This document shows, piece after piece, positions 25,901-35,926 of a DNA stretch of 64,000 nucleotides. Position 1 is the first letter of the stretch. Each line of letters begins with the position of its first letter. The notes beneath the pieces were generated by a model that saw nothing but the letters and a program-made list of their open reading frames with translations, was not told the origin of the DNA and searched no databases. This DNA comes from Sulfitobacter sp. M05. Lineage in GTDB: Bacteria > Pseudomonadota > Alphaproteobacteria > Rhodobacterales > Rhodobacteraceae. The stretch covers positions 620,001-684,000 of the forward strand of contig NZ_JABEDH010000002.1 in assembly GCF_029285175.1 (NCBI RefSeq), in the 5' to 3' direction. The translations under genes were made by a program, and so were the position numbers.

Positions 25901-26172
25901 CATCCAACCACCCTGATCCATTCGCGCAGGGTGACGCTGTCGAACAATCCGGCCTTGGCATAGGGATCATTTGCGGCCCAGTTCTCTGCTGCAGCCATGT
26001 CGGGCAGGTCCAGCACAATCATCGAGCCGCACATGTCGCCCTGTGCATCTTTCATCGGGCCGGCCAGTGTCACGCAACCGGTGGATTCGATATAGGCCAG
26101 ATGCGCCTCGCGATTTTCCTTGCGCACAGGCAAGGCACCGGGTTTGTCGTGGGCCATCAAACAGACAAGCAT
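25900..26172 (-). CDS. YCII-related (YciI family) protein
   Basis: A 90-residue ferredoxin-like-fold protein of the YciI family (MLVCLMAHDKPGA, HLAYIESTGCVTLAGPM, ENWAANDPYAKAGLF). A conserved histidine (residue 8, in AHDK) and aspartates in the middle mark the likely active site; the reaction is unknown. It lies 1 bp downstream of gpsA and overlaps the EVE gene, so it is in the same operon. Confidence 0.88.
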   Translation of the reverse strand: MLVCLMAHDKPGALPVRKENREAHLAYIESTGCVTLAGPMKDAQGDMCGSMIVLDLPDMAAAENWAANDPYAKAGLFDSVTLREWIRVVG

Positions 26173-26173
26173 G

Positions 26174-27127
26174 TTATTCTTCCTTTAACGGGCGCGCCAG
26201 AAGGCCACGCATTGCGGTTGCCACATCTAGCCTGTTCTCAAGCAAACCCGCAACGGCTGCGGTGATCGGCAGATCAAGCGCATTGTTTTGCGCGACAAGA
26301 TGGACAGCTTTGGCTGTTGCCGCCCCCTCGACCGTGGTGGTGGGGTCAAACGGCGTGCCTTCGCCCAGCGACAGGCCAAGGCAATAGTTGCGGGATTGTC
26401 GAGATGTGCAGGTCAGGGTCAGGTCACCGAAACCCGACAGGCCCGCCAGCGTCTGCGGATCGGCGTTCAAATGTGTGGCCAGACGCTGCATTTCAGCAAA
26501 GCCGCGGGTCATCAAAGCGGCGCGCGCACTTTCACCCAGACCGGCCCCTATGGCAGTGCCGCAGGCAATGGCGATGACGTTTTTCAATGCGCCGCCCAAC
26601 TCGGCTCCAATCGTGTCTGTGGTGCGGTATAGGCGCAGATTTGGTGTGCTTAACTTTTGTTGCAGCTGTTTCCCGATATCGTCGTTCATACAGGCAAGGG
26701 TAAGGGCCGTGGGCAACCCCTGCGCGATGTCGCGCGCGAAACTGGGGCCGGTCAGAATGGCGGGCACAACGGAGGGAACCACGTCGGAGATGATAGAAAC
26801 CGGGCCCGACCCGGTGGCAATTTCGATGCCTTTGCAGCAGGCGACAAGGATCTTGCCAGCCAGCGCATCCGCGTTGTCAGCAAGGAAGCTGCGCAATTTC
26901 TGTGTCGGCAAAGCGAGCAATACAGTTTCCGCCTGTGCCGCATCGGCCAAGGTGCCGGACACCGTCAGCGTTGCGGGGAAGGGGCAGCCCGCGAGCCGGG
27001 CGGTATTCTCGCGTTTTTCGGCCATATCCGCGACATCGCGCGCCCAAAGGGTGACAGGCCCGTTTTGGGCCAGCGAAATGGCCAATGCAGTGCCAAAGGC
27101 GCCACCGCCCAGAACCGCGATGCTCAT
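26174..27127 (-). CDS. gpsA: Glycerol-3-phosphate dehydrogenase [NAD(P)+]
   Basis: Reduces dihydroxyacetone phosphate to sn-glycerol-3-phosphate for phospholipid synthesis. The 317-residue protein starts [16 protein letters not shown], the dinucleotide-binding loop, and has the catalytic-lysine regions VACCKGIE and [12 protein letters not shown] plus [11 protein letters not shown]. The ATG at 27127 follows AAAGGAG and overlaps the tsaD stop by 4 bp. The longer frame to 27187 lies within tsaD. Confidence 0.96.
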   Translation of the reverse strand: MSIAVLGGGAFGTALAISLAQNGPVTLWARDVADMAEKRENTARLAGCPFPATLTVSGTLADAAQAETVLLALPTQKLRSFLADNADALAGKILVACCKGIEIATGSGPVSIISDVVPSVVPAILTGPSFARDIAQGLPTALTLACMNDDIGKQLQQKLSTPNLRLYRTTDTIGAELGGALKNVIAIACGTAIGAGLGESARAALMTRGFAEMQRLATHLNADPQTLAGLSGFGDLTLTCTSRQSRNYCLGLSLGEGTPFDPTTTVEGAATAKAVHLVAQNNALDLPITAAVAGLLENRLDVATAMRGLLARPLKEE

Positions 27128-28215
27128 GCTTTCGCTCCTTTCTTGCCGCTGCCCAACATGCCGGGTTGCGAAGTGTCCAAGGGCCAACGGGGGCGGGCGG
27201 ACAGGCCAAGGGTATCTGGCGCGCGATGCTGTGATTGTTCAGCGCCAGCATAGGCGATCATCGCGGCATTATCGGTACAGAGGGCCAGCGGCGGTGCGAC
27301 AAATTCCATGGTGAAATCGCGCGAAACAGTCTCTAACGCGGCGCGAATGGATTGGTTTGCGGCAACACCCCCGGCGACACAGAGCGTGCGGGCGGCCCCT
27401 TCGGGATAATCGGCAAGGGCGCGGCGGGTCTTTTCCGCAAGGACATCGACAACCGCGGCCTGAAAACCGGCGGCAAGGTCGGCCTGATCCTGCGCGGTCA
27501 ACCCGCCCTTGTCCGCAACCACGGCATCACGGGCACGCAGAACGGCGGTTTTCAGGCCGGAAAAGGACATATCGCAGCCCGGGCGATCCAGCAGAGGGCG
27601 GGGCAGGGAAAAGCGTTTGGGGTTACCGGATCGGGCGCAGTTTTCAATTGAGGGGCCACCGGGCTGCGGCAAGCCGATCAGCCGGGCGACTTTGTCAAAC
27701 GCCTCGCCCGGAGCATCGTCGATGGTGCCGCCCAGACGTTTGAATTCATCCGGACCGTAGACCATCAGGAACTGGCAATGCCCGCCGGACACCAACAACA
27801 TCAGATAGGGGTAAGGCACACCGTCGGTCAAACGTGGCGTCAGGGCATGGCCGGCAAGATGGTTCACCCCGTAAAGCGGTTTTCCGGTCGCAAGCGCCAG
27901 CCCCTTGGCGCACATGACACCCGACACCACGCCGCCAATCAATCCCGGACCGGCGGTGACAGCAATCATATCAATCCCTGATAGGGCCACATTTGCCTGT
28001 GTTAGAGCCTGTTCTACACAGTGATCCAGTTTTTCGGCATGTGCGCGGGCAGCGATTTCCGGCACCACGCCGCCAAAAGCGGCATGAAGATCGACCTGTC
28101 CGTCGACGACGGATGACAGGACGGTTGCCGGGCCTTGTGCGGGGAGATGCACAACAGCCGCTGCGGTATCATCGCAGCTGCTTTCCAATCCCAGAACTGT
28201 GAGTGCGGTTTGCAT
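27124..28215 (-). CDS. tsaD: tRNA t6A37 threonylcarbamoyltransferase TsaD
   Basis: Catalytic subunit that transfers threonylcarbamoyl to A37 of tRNA, working with TsaB and the TsaE encoded at 16 kb. The 363-residue ASKHA-fold protein has [15 protein letters not shown] at the N-terminus, the metal-binding HxxxH in [20 protein letters not shown], and [14 protein letters not shown]. The ATG at 28215 matches family N-termini. It diverges from hemD, with 74 bp between start codons. Confidence 0.96.
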   Translation of the reverse strand: MQTALTVLGLESSCDDTAAAVVHLPAQGPATVLSSVVDGQVDLHAAFGGVVPEIAARAHAEKLDHCVEQALTQANVALSGIDMIAVTAGPGLIGGVVSGVMCAKGLALATGKPLYGVNHLAGHALTPRLTDGVPYPYLMLLVSGGHCQFLMVYGPDEFKRLGGTIDDAPGEAFDKVARLIGLPQPGGPSIENCARSGNPKRFSLPRPLLDRPGCDMSFSGLKTAVLRARDAVVADKGGLTAQDQADLAAGFQAAVVDVLAEKTRRALADYPEGAARTLCVAGGVAANQSIRAALETVSRDFTMEFVAPPLALCTDNAAMIAYAGAEQSQHRAPDTLGLSARPRWPLDTSQPGMLGSGKKGAKA

Positions 28216-28289
28216 GGCGGCTTTCCGTTGCAAGGGGGTTATGGCGGAGGTATCACCGGAGGCGATGGCAAACAATGCTCGGACCTCAA

Positions 28290-28994
28290 ATGGATAGGCG
28301 CGCACTGCTTTTAACGCGCCCGCGCGACAGCGCAGAGCGGTTTTTGGCGCGGTTGCCTACAGCGCCCCTTAAGGGTGTTCAGTTGTGTATTTCTCCTTTG
28401 TTAGAGATTGAACCAACCGGGGAAAAACCCGATTTGAGCCAAACCAAGGGTGTGATTTTTACCTCTGCCCGGGCTGTGGCTCTTGCGCCGCCGGGATCGG
28501 GGGGGGATGCCTATTGTGTTGGGGCCCAGACCGCAGCAGCGGCCAGAATGGCAGGTTGGGATGTCAGGCTGGAGGCACAAACCGCAGATGCCTTGGTGGC
28601 GATGATGCGAGATTTGAGGATCGAGGGGAAGTTGCTGCACCTTGCGGGCGCGCACCGGCGGGGCCAGATCGCCGCACGGCTGCGTGAGGCCGGAACACAG
28701 GTGGATGTGATCACCCTGTATGATCAGCGGTTGCGCCCCCTGACGGATGCAGCGCGAGAAATGCTGGCGGGGGAAGGGCCGGTCATTGTTCCCCTGTTTT
28801 CGCCCCGTACAGCAGAGCAGTTTGTTAACCAGACCAAGGCATTCAGCGCTGTCGTCGTGGCGGCCATCAGCCCGGCAGTTGGCGCGGTTCTGGGGGGCAA
28901 ATCCTTGAAGGGGTTGCACATTGCGAAGGCACCGACCGGCGACGAAATGGCGCGATTGGTTGAAATGCTGTTGCGTAACGATAGGTTCCCTTGA
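28290..28994 (+). CDS. hemD: Uroporphyrinogen-III synthase
   Basis: Closes and inverts ring D of hydroxymethylbilane to give uroporphyrinogen III in haem and bacteriochlorophyll synthesis. HemD sequences are very divergent; support comes from [13 protein letters not shown] near the N-terminus, [20 protein letters not shown], a central [10 protein letters not shown] and SPRTAEQFV, and from the haem genes that follow. About 234 residues from ATG 28290; ATG 28275 with a more distant GGAGG is an alternative. Confidence 0.86.
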   Translation: MDRRALLLTRPRDSAERFLARLPTAPLKGVQLCISPLLEIEPTGEKPDLSQTKGVIFTSARAVALAPPGSGGDAYCVGAQTAAAARMAGWDVRLEAQTADALVAMMRDLRIEGKLLHLAGAHRRGQIAARLREAGTQVDVITLYDQRLRPLTDAAREMLAGEGPVIVPLFSPRTAEQFVNQTKAFSAVVVAAISPAVGAVLGGKSLKGLHIAKAPTGDEMARLVEMLLRNDRFP

Positions 28995-29082
28995 AGGATG
29001 GGTTACCTTGAAGCGGGCCAGTGTTGGCGGCTAAGGTGTCAGAGTTCATCTGGCGTAGGTCAGAATCAGAAGGGTATGCAGT

Positions 29083-30420
29083 GTGGCGAAAGCGAAAAAA
29101 CCGACCCCGAGCAGCAAAAGCACATCGGGTGCAGCAAAGGACGTGGGCGGTAAAGTGAGTAAACCGGATACAGAGACTTCGCCCGAGACATCAAAGACAA
29201 CCGACCCTGAAAAGACCCCGACCACCAAGACGGGAGCGACAACCAAGGCCACCACGCGCAAGGCAACTGCGTCGACGATACCCGCTGCAAAACCTGCGAA
29301 GTCCGCCACGGCAGCGACAACAAGTTCGGTTCCCAAGACCGCAAAACCGGACGCGACAAAGAAGCCGGCGACACCGGTTGAAGCGCAGACAGATGCATCC
29401 GCAAAGGCGCAGGGCAAACCAACCGCGCCAGAGAAAGTTGTTGAGAAGCCGCAGGTTGTGAAGGATGACAAGCCCGCCGCAACCCCGTCGCAGAACACCG
29501 AAGAGTCGAAACCGGCAGAGCAGAAAACCAGCGTGTTCTGGCCATTGCTTTTTGGCGGGGTAATTGCGGGTGGTTTGGGCTTTGTCGCTGCGGAAATGGA
29601 TATTTTTGACAGCCGTGGCGGCGATGACGAGGTTGCCCAGACGTTGAACAGCCAGTCCCAGCGGATTGCGAAACTGGAAAACGCCGATGCACCCGATTTG
29701 CAAGGCGTGCAGGACGCCATTACGGCGCTGTCTGACGGTGTGTCCGCCTTGGAAGCCCGTCTGGAAGAGTTAGAGAACCGGCCCGCGTCGACAGGCGGGG
29801 ACGCGGCCTCGCCGGAATATGCAGAAGACCTGGCTGCATTGCAGGCCTCGGTAGAGGCGCAGCAAAGCGAGATTTCACGGCTTTTGAAGAATGCACAAAG
29901 CGTTGAAGAAGCGACGGCAAATGCAGCGCGTAAAGCGCAGGCACAACGGGCGCTGACGGCGATCACTGTGGCCTTGGCCAGCGGTGCGGGATATGAGACC
30001 GCCTTGCAGGATTTGAGTGCCAGCGGCGTTGCGGATATTCCTGCGGCCTTGCAAGAGAATTCCGAAGGTGTTGCGCCGTTATTGGGGTTGCAGACCGGAT
30101 TTCCTGATACGGCTCGGGCAGCGCTTTCTGTGGCGCGTGCCGCGGGCGGCGATGAGGCGGAGACCGGCATCGGTGGTTTTCTGAAGCGCCAGCTGAGTGC
30201 GCGTTCGGTGGCCCCGCGCGAAGGGGATGACCCGGATGCGGTGCTTTCACGTGCCGAAGCGGCAGTACGTGAGGGCCGTGTTGCGGATGCATTGACGGAA
30301 ATTGAAACGCTTCCCGCTCCGGTACAAGATGCCATGGCGGATTGGTTGGCATCTGCGCGTGCGCGTGCCGCGACAGAGGCTGCTGTGCAGGACCTGTCCC
30401 AACGCCTGACGGCAAACTGA
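29083..30420 (+). CDS. Mitofilin/Mic60-related inner-membrane protein
   Basis: A 445-residue protein of the alphaproteobacterial Mic60 (COG4223) type. Residues 1-147 are Lys/Thr/Ala/Pro-rich and low-complexity; one membrane segment follows (about 149-165, FWPLLFGGVIAGGLGFV), then a coiled coil (about 183-305) and a helical C-terminal domain. Relatives shape inner-membrane folds, including photosynthetic membranes. The start is GTG at 29083 with AGAAGGG upstream. Its place between hemD and hemY is conserved in the order and suggests a membrane-organising link to haem synthesis. Confidence 0.85.
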   Translation: MAKAKKPTPSSKSTSGAAKDVGGKVSKPDTETSPETSKTTDPEKTPTTKTGATTKATTRKATASTIPAAKPAKSATAATTSSVPKTAKPDATKKPATPVEAQTDASAKAQGKPTAPEKVVEKPQVVKDDKPAATPSQNTEESKPAEQKTSVFWPLLFGGVIAGGLGFVAAEMDIFDSRGGDDEVAQTLNSQSQRIAKLENADAPDLQGVQDAITALSDGVSALEARLEELENRPASTGGDAASPEYAEDLAALQASVEAQQSEISRLLKNAQSVEEATANAARKAQAQRALTAITVALASGAGYETALQDLSASGVADIPAALQENSEGVAPLLGLQTGFPDTARAALSVARAAGGDEAETGIGGFLKRQLSARSVAPREGDDPDAVLSRAEAAVREGRVADALTEIETLPAPVQDAMADWLASARARAATEAAVQDLSQRLTAN

Positions 30421-30433
30421 GGAAATCGAATTT

Positions 30434-31927
30434 ATGTTGTGGTCATTGATCAAGATTATTCTGTTTGTCGCTGTTGTGGCGGCGCTGGCATGGGGCGGGG
30501 TGTTCCTGTTGGAAAGTCGGGGTGGCATTCAGGTCACGCTGATGGGGGTCGAATACAACTTTGGTCCGCTGCAATCCGTTATTGGCATAGCCGTTTTGAT
30601 GGTCGCGGTTTGGGTGCTGCTCAAGCTGTTTACCTTGCTGGTGGCGACGTGGAAATTTCTGAACGGGGATGAAACCGCTTTGTCGCGGTATTTTGACCGT
30701 AACCGCGAGCGCAAGGGGTTTGACGCATTGTCTGAGGGGCTGATGGCGCTGGCCAGTGGCGAGGGTAAACTGGCGCTGGCGAAAGCGGCCAAGGCGGACA
30801 AGTATCTGCAAAAGCCGGCGTTGACCAACCTGTTGACGGCGCAGGCGGCAGAAATGGCCGGGGACAAACGCAAGGCGGAAGAAACCTATCGCAAGCTGGT
30901 CGAAGACGAGACAACCCGGTTTGTCGGTGTGCGCGGTATCATGAAACAAAAGCTGGCGGACGGCGATACGGATACCGCGCTGAAGCTGGCGGAAAAGGCA
31001 TTTGCCCTGAAGCCCAAACACGTTGAAACCGGTGATGTGTTGTTGCAGTTGCAGGCCGGCAAGGAAGACTGGACCGGGGCGCGCAAGACCTTGAGCGCCA
31101 AATTGAAGAATGGCCAGTTGCCCCGTGATGTTCACAAACGACGCGATGCTGTGCTGGCGCTGTCCGAGGCGAAAGACATTATCGACGATGGCAAGGATAT
31201 AGAAGCGCGCGAAGTGGCTATTGAAGCCAACCGTTTGTCGCCTGACCTGATCCCGGCGGCGGTGATGGCCGCGCAGGGGTATATCGCCGAGGGCAAGCCG
31301 CGCTATGCGACGCGTGTTCTGACCAAAGCGTGGAGCGTGCAACCGCATCCGGATTTGGCCGCCACCTTTGCGGCAATTGAACCAGAGGAAAAGCCGGCAG
31401 CGCGTATCAAACGGTTCAAGGCCCTTACCAAATTGCAGCCGGATCATGCGGAAACAAAGATGTTACTGGCCGAGCTGCACATTGCTGACGAAGATTTCCC
31501 TGCCGCGCGTCGGGCGCTGGGCAATCTGGTGGAAACCGATCCGACGGCGCGTTCAGTTACCCTGATGGCGGCGGTTGAACGGGGCGAAGGTGCGTCGGAT
31601 ACAGTGGTCAAGGGGTGGCTGGCGCGGGCGTTGACCGTGTCCCGCGGACCGCAGTGGATTTGTGATAACTGCCAGAATATTCACAGCGAATGGGCACCGA
31701 CCTGTGGCAATTGTCAGAGTTTTGACACGTTGACATGGAAGACCCCACCGATGGCAGAAGTTGCCATGCCCGGTGGCGTGTCGATGCTGCCGCTGATTGT
31801 GGGCGGGGGTGACGACAACACCGGTTCAGACGGGGCGGTGGTGGTGAGTGCGGCGATTGAAGACGCCGAGTTGATTACCGACCCGCCCGAGGACGGGTCG
31901 GCGCAGGACATCCCCGCCAAACCCTAG
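30434..31927 (+). CDS. hemY: HemY: TPR protein linked to haem biosynthesis
   Basis: A 497-residue membrane protein: two N-terminal membrane segments (about 4-23 and 39-62) make up the HemY_N domain, followed by TPR-like helices. Proteobacterial HemY is not the oxidase; it is thought to scaffold late haem enzymes. The C-terminal part has a possible zinc ribbon, C410-x2-C413 and C424-x2-C427 (CDNC / CGNC), as in LapB-like proteins. It starts 13 bp after the mitofilin gene. Confidence 0.88.
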   Translation: MLWSLIKIILFVAVVAALAWGGVFLLESRGGIQVTLMGVEYNFGPLQSVIGIAVLMVAVWVLLKLFTLLVATWKFLNGDETALSRYFDRNRERKGFDALSEGLMALASGEGKLALAKAAKADKYLQKPALTNLLTAQAAEMAGDKRKAEETYRKLVEDETTRFVGVRGIMKQKLADGDTDTALKLAEKAFALKPKHVETGDVLLQLQAGKEDWTGARKTLSAKLKNGQLPRDVHKRRDAVLALSEAKDIIDDGKDIEAREVAIEANRLSPDLIPAAVMAAQGYIAEGKPRYATRVLTKAWSVQPHPDLAATFAAIEPEEKPAARIKRFKALTKLQPDHAETKMLLAELHIADEDFPAARRALGNLVETDPTARSVTLMAAVERGEGASDTVVKGWLARALTVSRGPQWICDNCQNIHSEWAPTCGNCQSFDTLTWKTPPMAEVAMPGGVSMLPLIVGGGDDNTGSDGAVVVSAAIEDAELITDPPEDGSAQDIPAKP

Positions 31928-31939
31928 GGCGGGGTCGGG

Positions 31940-32725
31940 TTACTTGCCTTTCCAGACGGGATCGCGCTTTTCTGCGAAGGCGCGGGCCCCTTCCATCTGA
32001 TCCTCGGAAGCATAGAGCAGATCAACCGTCGGCAATTGCCGTTTGGTGATCCGGTTCATGGCGTCCTGAAATTTGGCGTCTTCGGCATCGCGCACGATTT
32101 CCTTGATCGCGGCATAGACCAGTGGCGGACCGGAAGCCAAAAGGCGGGCCAGTTCCCATGCACGATCCATTAATTGATCGGCTGGCAGGATCTCATTGAC
32201 CAGGCCCCATCCCTTGGCTTCCTCCGCGTCGAACCAACGACCGGTCAGCAAAAGCTCCATCGCGATATGGTAGGGAATGCGTTTGGGGAGTTTGACAGAG
32301 GCGGCATCGGCCACTGTGCCGGAGCGGATTTCCGGCAGGGCGAAAGTGGCGTGATCGGCGGCCAAAATCATGTCTGCAGAGAGGGCGAATTCCAGTCCGC
32401 CGCCACATGCGATGCCGTTCACGGCGGCAATCACCGGTTTGTTCATGCCGCGCAGCTCTTGCAGGCCGCCAAACCCGCCAATGCCGTAATCGCCATCTAC
32501 GGCATCACCTTCGGATGCCGCCTTGAGGTCCCAGCCAGGGCAGAAAAACTTGGCACCGCCGCCGGTGATGATCGCCACGCGCAGCTCTGGATCATCGCGG
32601 AAATCGGCAAAAACCTCGCCCATCAGGCGGGAGGTTTTCAGATCAATGGCGTTTGCCTTGGGCCGGTCAAGGGTGACCTGCAGAATGGCACCGTCGCGAT
32701 GGGTCTTGATAGGAGAGTCTGACAT
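31940..32725 (-). CDS. caiD: Crotonobetainyl-CoA hydratase-like enoyl-CoA hydratase
   Basis: Crotonase-fold protein of 261 residues. The oxyanion-hole regions are GGGAKFFCPGWDLKAA and GIACGGGLEFAL; the active-site stretch ALPEIRSGTVADAASVKLP and the following RIPYHIAMELLLTGRW are strongly CaiD-like. It would hydrate crotonobetainyl-CoA to carnitinyl-CoA or act on a related acid. It is the last gene of the operon with a CoA ligase and an acyl-CoA dehydrogenase, which supports carnitine/crotonobetaine use. Confidence 0.8.
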   Translation of the reverse strand: MSDSPIKTHRDGAILQVTLDRPKANAIDLKTSRLMGEVFADFRDDPELRVAIITGGGAKFFCPGWDLKAASEGDAVDGDYGIGGFGGLQELRGMNKPVIAAVNGIACGGGLEFALSADMILAADHATFALPEIRSGTVADAASVKLPKRIPYHIAMELLLTGRWFDAEEAKGWGLVNEILPADQLMDRAWELARLLASGPPLVYAAIKEIVRDAEDAKFQDAMNRITKRQLPTVDLLYASEDQMEGARAFAEKRDPVWKGK

Positions 32726-32737
32726 GGGTTTTCCTGT

Positions 32738-34765
32738 TCAAAGGGTGCGTCGAAGCAGCGCGTCCGCCGCGATGGCGGTGTCGGGCGTGCAAAGAAGCGG
32801 ATTGATTTCAATTTCTTGCAAGTCGCCGCGATGGGCAACGGTGAAATCCTGAACCGCGCGGATCGCACGTAGGATTGATGGCATATCGGCGGCGGGCCCG
32901 GCACGATACCCGTGCAACAAGGGGGCGATGCGCAGGCTGTTCAGAGCGGTTTCGACCTCTGTGTCCGTCGCGGGGATCAGCAGCGACACCGTGTCTTGCA
33001 GTATCTCTGTCAGGGTGCCCCCCGCGCCAAGGGTCAGAACGAAGCCGTGGGCGGGATCATTGATCACCCCAATCAGTAGCTCGACGGTCACGCCGGTTAC
33101 CATTTCTTCGATCAGAAAGCTGGACGCGCCCATCGATTGCGCCGCTGCGTGGGTTTCATCGGCGGTCGTGAGGTTAAGCTTTACGGCGCCTGCCTCGGTT
33201 TTATGTGCGATGCCTTCGCCTTTGAGAACCTGGGGAAAGCCGACCTGCGCCGCGCTGTGTGCTACATCGTCCGGCGACATGCAACGGATTGATCCGGGGA
33301 TGCGCAACCCATGGCCGGCGAGGGCGGATTTCGCCTCGGCTTCGGGGAAAAGCTGTGCCGTGCCGCCTTGGTTTGGCAGGGTTATGGGCTGTGGGTCTTG
33401 CGGTGCAAATGTGCCAGCCTGACAGGCGGCCAGAGCTTCGCCCAACCCGGAGAAAGGGACAACACCGGCCGCCAACAGGGTGCGGGCAACATCCTCGGGC
33501 ATAAGTTCGGGCAGGGTGGCAACCATGCCATAGCGCCGCCCGGTTTGTTGTGCGGCACCGATGGTCGCTGCGATTACGCAGTCCCAATCACTCGGATCGC
33601 AGATATCCGCGCGGGGGAAATCCACAATCAACAGGGTGATGGCAACATCAGGATCGGCAATGGCGGCAAAGGCGCGCGTCATCGCGGGGACATCCCGCCA
33701 GATATAGGTGTGATAATCCAGCGGGTTGGCCAGTGCGACACGGGGCCCAAGGGCCGCGCGCAGATCGGTTTTCTGCCGGTCATTCAGCGGTGGAAAGGTA
33801 ACTCCAAGGGACAGGCCGGTATCCGCCGCAAGGCTTGCCTCACCGCCGGAGCAGCTGATGGTGGCGACAGTGTTCTGCGGCAGGGGGCCTGCAACATGCA
33901 GCAGTTTGAGCGTTTCAAGAAAGCTGGGTAAATCATCAACCCGTGCCACCCCAAGACGGTTGAGCAGGGCAGCGGCGCCAGCATCCTGTCCGGCGAGAGA
34001 TGCGGTATGGGACACGGTGGCGGCCTGTGCCTGATCGGACCGGCCAACCTTGATTGCGACCACGGGTTTGCCCAATGCAGCGGCGCGTTTTGCCAAGGCT
34101 TCGAACTGGCGCAGATCGCCAATGCCTTCGATGTGCAGACCCAGAGCGGTTACACGCGGATCATCCAGCAAGGCCATGCCGATTTCGGCAATGCCGGTTT
34201 GCGCCTGATTGCCTGCGGTCACGACATAGGCCAAGGGCAGGGCGCGGGCCTGCATGGTTAGGTTAATCGCGATATTTGAGCTTTGGGTGATGATAGCGAC
34301 GCCGCTGTCGACCGGCGCGCCACCGTGTTGATCGGGCCAGAGCAAGGCCCCGTCGAGGTAGTTGATGAAGCCGTAACAATTGGGGCCGAGGATCGGCATG
34401 TCGCCAGCTTTTGACAGGAGCGCGGACTGAAGATCGGCACCGGACGCGTCTTCGGCCTGTGCTTCAAGGAAACCCGATGCAAAGCAGACAGCCCCTCCAG
34501 CGCCCCGTTCAGCAAGGGCCGCAACAACGTCGATGGTTGCCGTGCGGTTTACACCGATAAAACAGGCGTCGGGCGCGGCTGGCAGGGCATCAATACCGCG
34601 ATAGACCGGCAACCCTTCGATGGAGTCAGCGGAGGGATGCACCGGCCAAATATCACCGGCAAACCCCATTCGTTGGCATTGCAGTACAACCTGTTTGCAC
34701 CATGCGCCCCCCCCGACCACAGCGATGGTTCGGGGGCGCAGCAGACGGTCAAGCGCGCGCGTCAT
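32738..34765 (-). CDS. NDP-forming acyl-CoA ligase (acetate-CoA ligase family)
   Basis: A 675-residue fused acyl-CoA ligase of the ADP/GDP-forming type. The order is CoA-binding domain (about 8-100, VVGGGAWCKQVVLQCQRMG), two succinyl-CoA-ligase-like domains (including TISCSGGEASLAADTG), and a C-terminal ATP-grasp domain (about 450-675). It would activate a carboxylate, here probably carnitine or crotonobetaine, judging by caiD. The start directly abuts the stop of the acyl-CoA dehydrogenase gene, 0 bp apart. Substrate is inferred. Confidence 0.85.
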   Translation of the reverse strand: MTRALDRLLRPRTIAVVGGGAWCKQVVLQCQRMGFAGDIWPVHPSADSIEGLPVYRGIDALPAAPDACFIGVNRTATIDVVAALAERGAGGAVCFASGFLEAQAEDASGADLQSALLSKAGDMPILGPNCYGFINYLDGALLWPDQHGGAPVDSGVAIITQSSNIAINLTMQARALPLAYVVTAGNQAQTGIAEIGMALLDDPRVTALGLHIEGIGDLRQFEALAKRAAALGKPVVAIKVGRSDQAQAATVSHTASLAGQDAGAAALLNRLGVARVDDLPSFLETLKLLHVAGPLPQNTVATISCSGGEASLAADTGLSLGVTFPPLNDRQKTDLRAALGPRVALANPLDYHTYIWRDVPAMTRAFAAIADPDVAITLLIVDFPRADICDPSDWDCVIAATIGAAQQTGRRYGMVATLPELMPEDVARTLLAAGVVPFSGLGEALAACQAGTFAPQDPQPITLPNQGGTAQLFPEAEAKSALAGHGLRIPGSIRCMSPDDVAHSAAQVGFPQVLKGEGIAHKTEAGAVKLNLTTADETHAAAQSMGASSFLIEEMVTGVTVELLIGVINDPAHGFVLTLGAGGTLTEILQDTVSLLIPATDTEVETALNSLRIAPLLHGYRAGPAADMPSILRAIRAVQDFTVAHRGDLQEIEINPLLCTPDTAIAADALLRRTL

Positions 34766-35926
34766 TCAGGCCCCCAAAGGACGCAGGAGGTCGCGGGAAA
34801 TGATGTGGCGCTGGATCTCGGATGTGCCGTCCCAGATGCGTTCGACACGGGCGTCACGCCAGAACCGTTCAATGGGAAAATCATCCATCAAACCCATGCC
34901 GCCGAATATCTGCAAAGTAGTGTCTGTAACGCGGGCCAGAGCCTCGGATGCATAGAGCTTGGCGCTGGCAATTTCGCGGTTTGCCGGCAGCCCCTGATCC
35001 AACCGCCAAGCCGCTGCGAGGGTCAGCAAATCAGCGGCGTCGATTTCTGTGATCATATCGGCGATTTGGAACGAGACGCCTTGGAACTTGCCGATTTGCT
35101 GGCCGAATTGTTTGCGTTCGGCGGCATAGTTCAGCGCATAATCAAAACAGCGCCGCGCGCGTCCGACGCTGAAGGCTGCAACCGTGATGCGGGTCGCATA
35201 GAGCCATTCGTTCATCACTGCAAAACCGCCATCGACCTCGCCCAGAACCTGCGCATCGGGCAGGCGGCATTCGTCAAACGTCAGGATACAGTTTTTGTAA
35301 CCCTTGTGGCTGACCGAGTTATAGCCGTCGCGTACTTCGAACCCCGGCGTGCCGCGATCGACGAGGAAGGTTGTGATACGTTTCTTGGGCCCTTTTGGTG
35401 TTTCATCAACGCCAGTGGCGATAAACACGATGAAGAAATCCGCATGTTCCGCGCCCGAGATAAAGTGTTTGGATCCGTTGATCACCCAATCGCCGCCCTC
35501 GCGCCGGGCCTGACATTTCATCCCGCGCACGTCCGATCCGGCGTCCGGTTCCGTCATTGCCAACGCGTCCATGCGTTCGCCCCGCACCGCCGGCAGCAGA
35601 TAGCGTTCGCGCTGTTCCTCATTACAGGCCATCAGAATGTTCTGAGGACGGCCAAAGAAATGCGTGAGGGCCATGGACCCACGGCCCAACTCGCGCTCGA
35701 CCAGTGTGAAATCAACGTGCGATAGGCCTGCGCCGCCCACCTCTTCGGGGAAGTTGCAGGCGTAAAACCCCAGATCAATGCACTTCTTCTTGATCTCTTC
35801 ACCCAGTTCATGCGGCACATGTCCGGTGCGTTCGACTTCGGCCTCATGGGGGTAAATTTCTTTTTCGACGAAGCTGCGCACGGTCGAGACGATCATCTCT
35901 TGTTCTTCACTGAGGCCAAAGTGCAT
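34766..35926 (-). CDS. Acyl-CoA dehydrogenase (CaiA-like context)
   Basis: FAD-dependent dehydrogenase of 386 residues with the signatures ALAMTEPDAGSDVRGM and QIFGGMGLMDDFPIERFWRDARV. The position usually holding the catalytic Glu (YEGT) reads IWDGTSEIQR, so Asp appears instead, and no Glu is seen at the alternative isovaleryl-type position. It heads the operon with the CoA ligase and caiD; a crotonobetainyl-CoA dehydrogenase role is inferred from that context only. Confidence 0.85.
   Translation of the reverse strand: MHFGLSEEQEMIVSTVRSFVEKEIYPHEAEVERTGHVPHELGEEIKKKCIDLGFYACNFPEEVGGAGLSHVDFTLVERELGRGSMALTHFFGRPQNILMACNEEQRERYLLPAVRGERMDALAMTEPDAGSDVRGMKCQARREGGDWVINGSKHFISGAEHADFFIVFIATGVDETPKGPKKRITTFLVDRGTPGFEVRDGYNSVSHKGYKNCILTFDECRLPDAQVLGEVDGGFAVMNEWLYATRITVAAFSVGRARRCFDYALNYAAERKQFGQQIGKFQGVSFQIADMITEIDAADLLTLAAAWRLDQGLPANREIASAKLYASEALARVTDTTLQIFGGMGLMDDFPIERFWRDARVERIWDGTSEIQRHIISRDLLRPLGA

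Noticed and set aside
26388-27314. Plus-strand frame of 308 codons opposite gpsA
   Set aside because: It is fully antisense to gpsA, whose motifs are unmistakable.
29046-30335. Minus-strand frame of 429 codons opposite the mitofilin-like gene
   Set aside because: Its Ser/Ala/Phe-rich product is the antisense image of the low-complexity region of the real gene; no start signal or family match.
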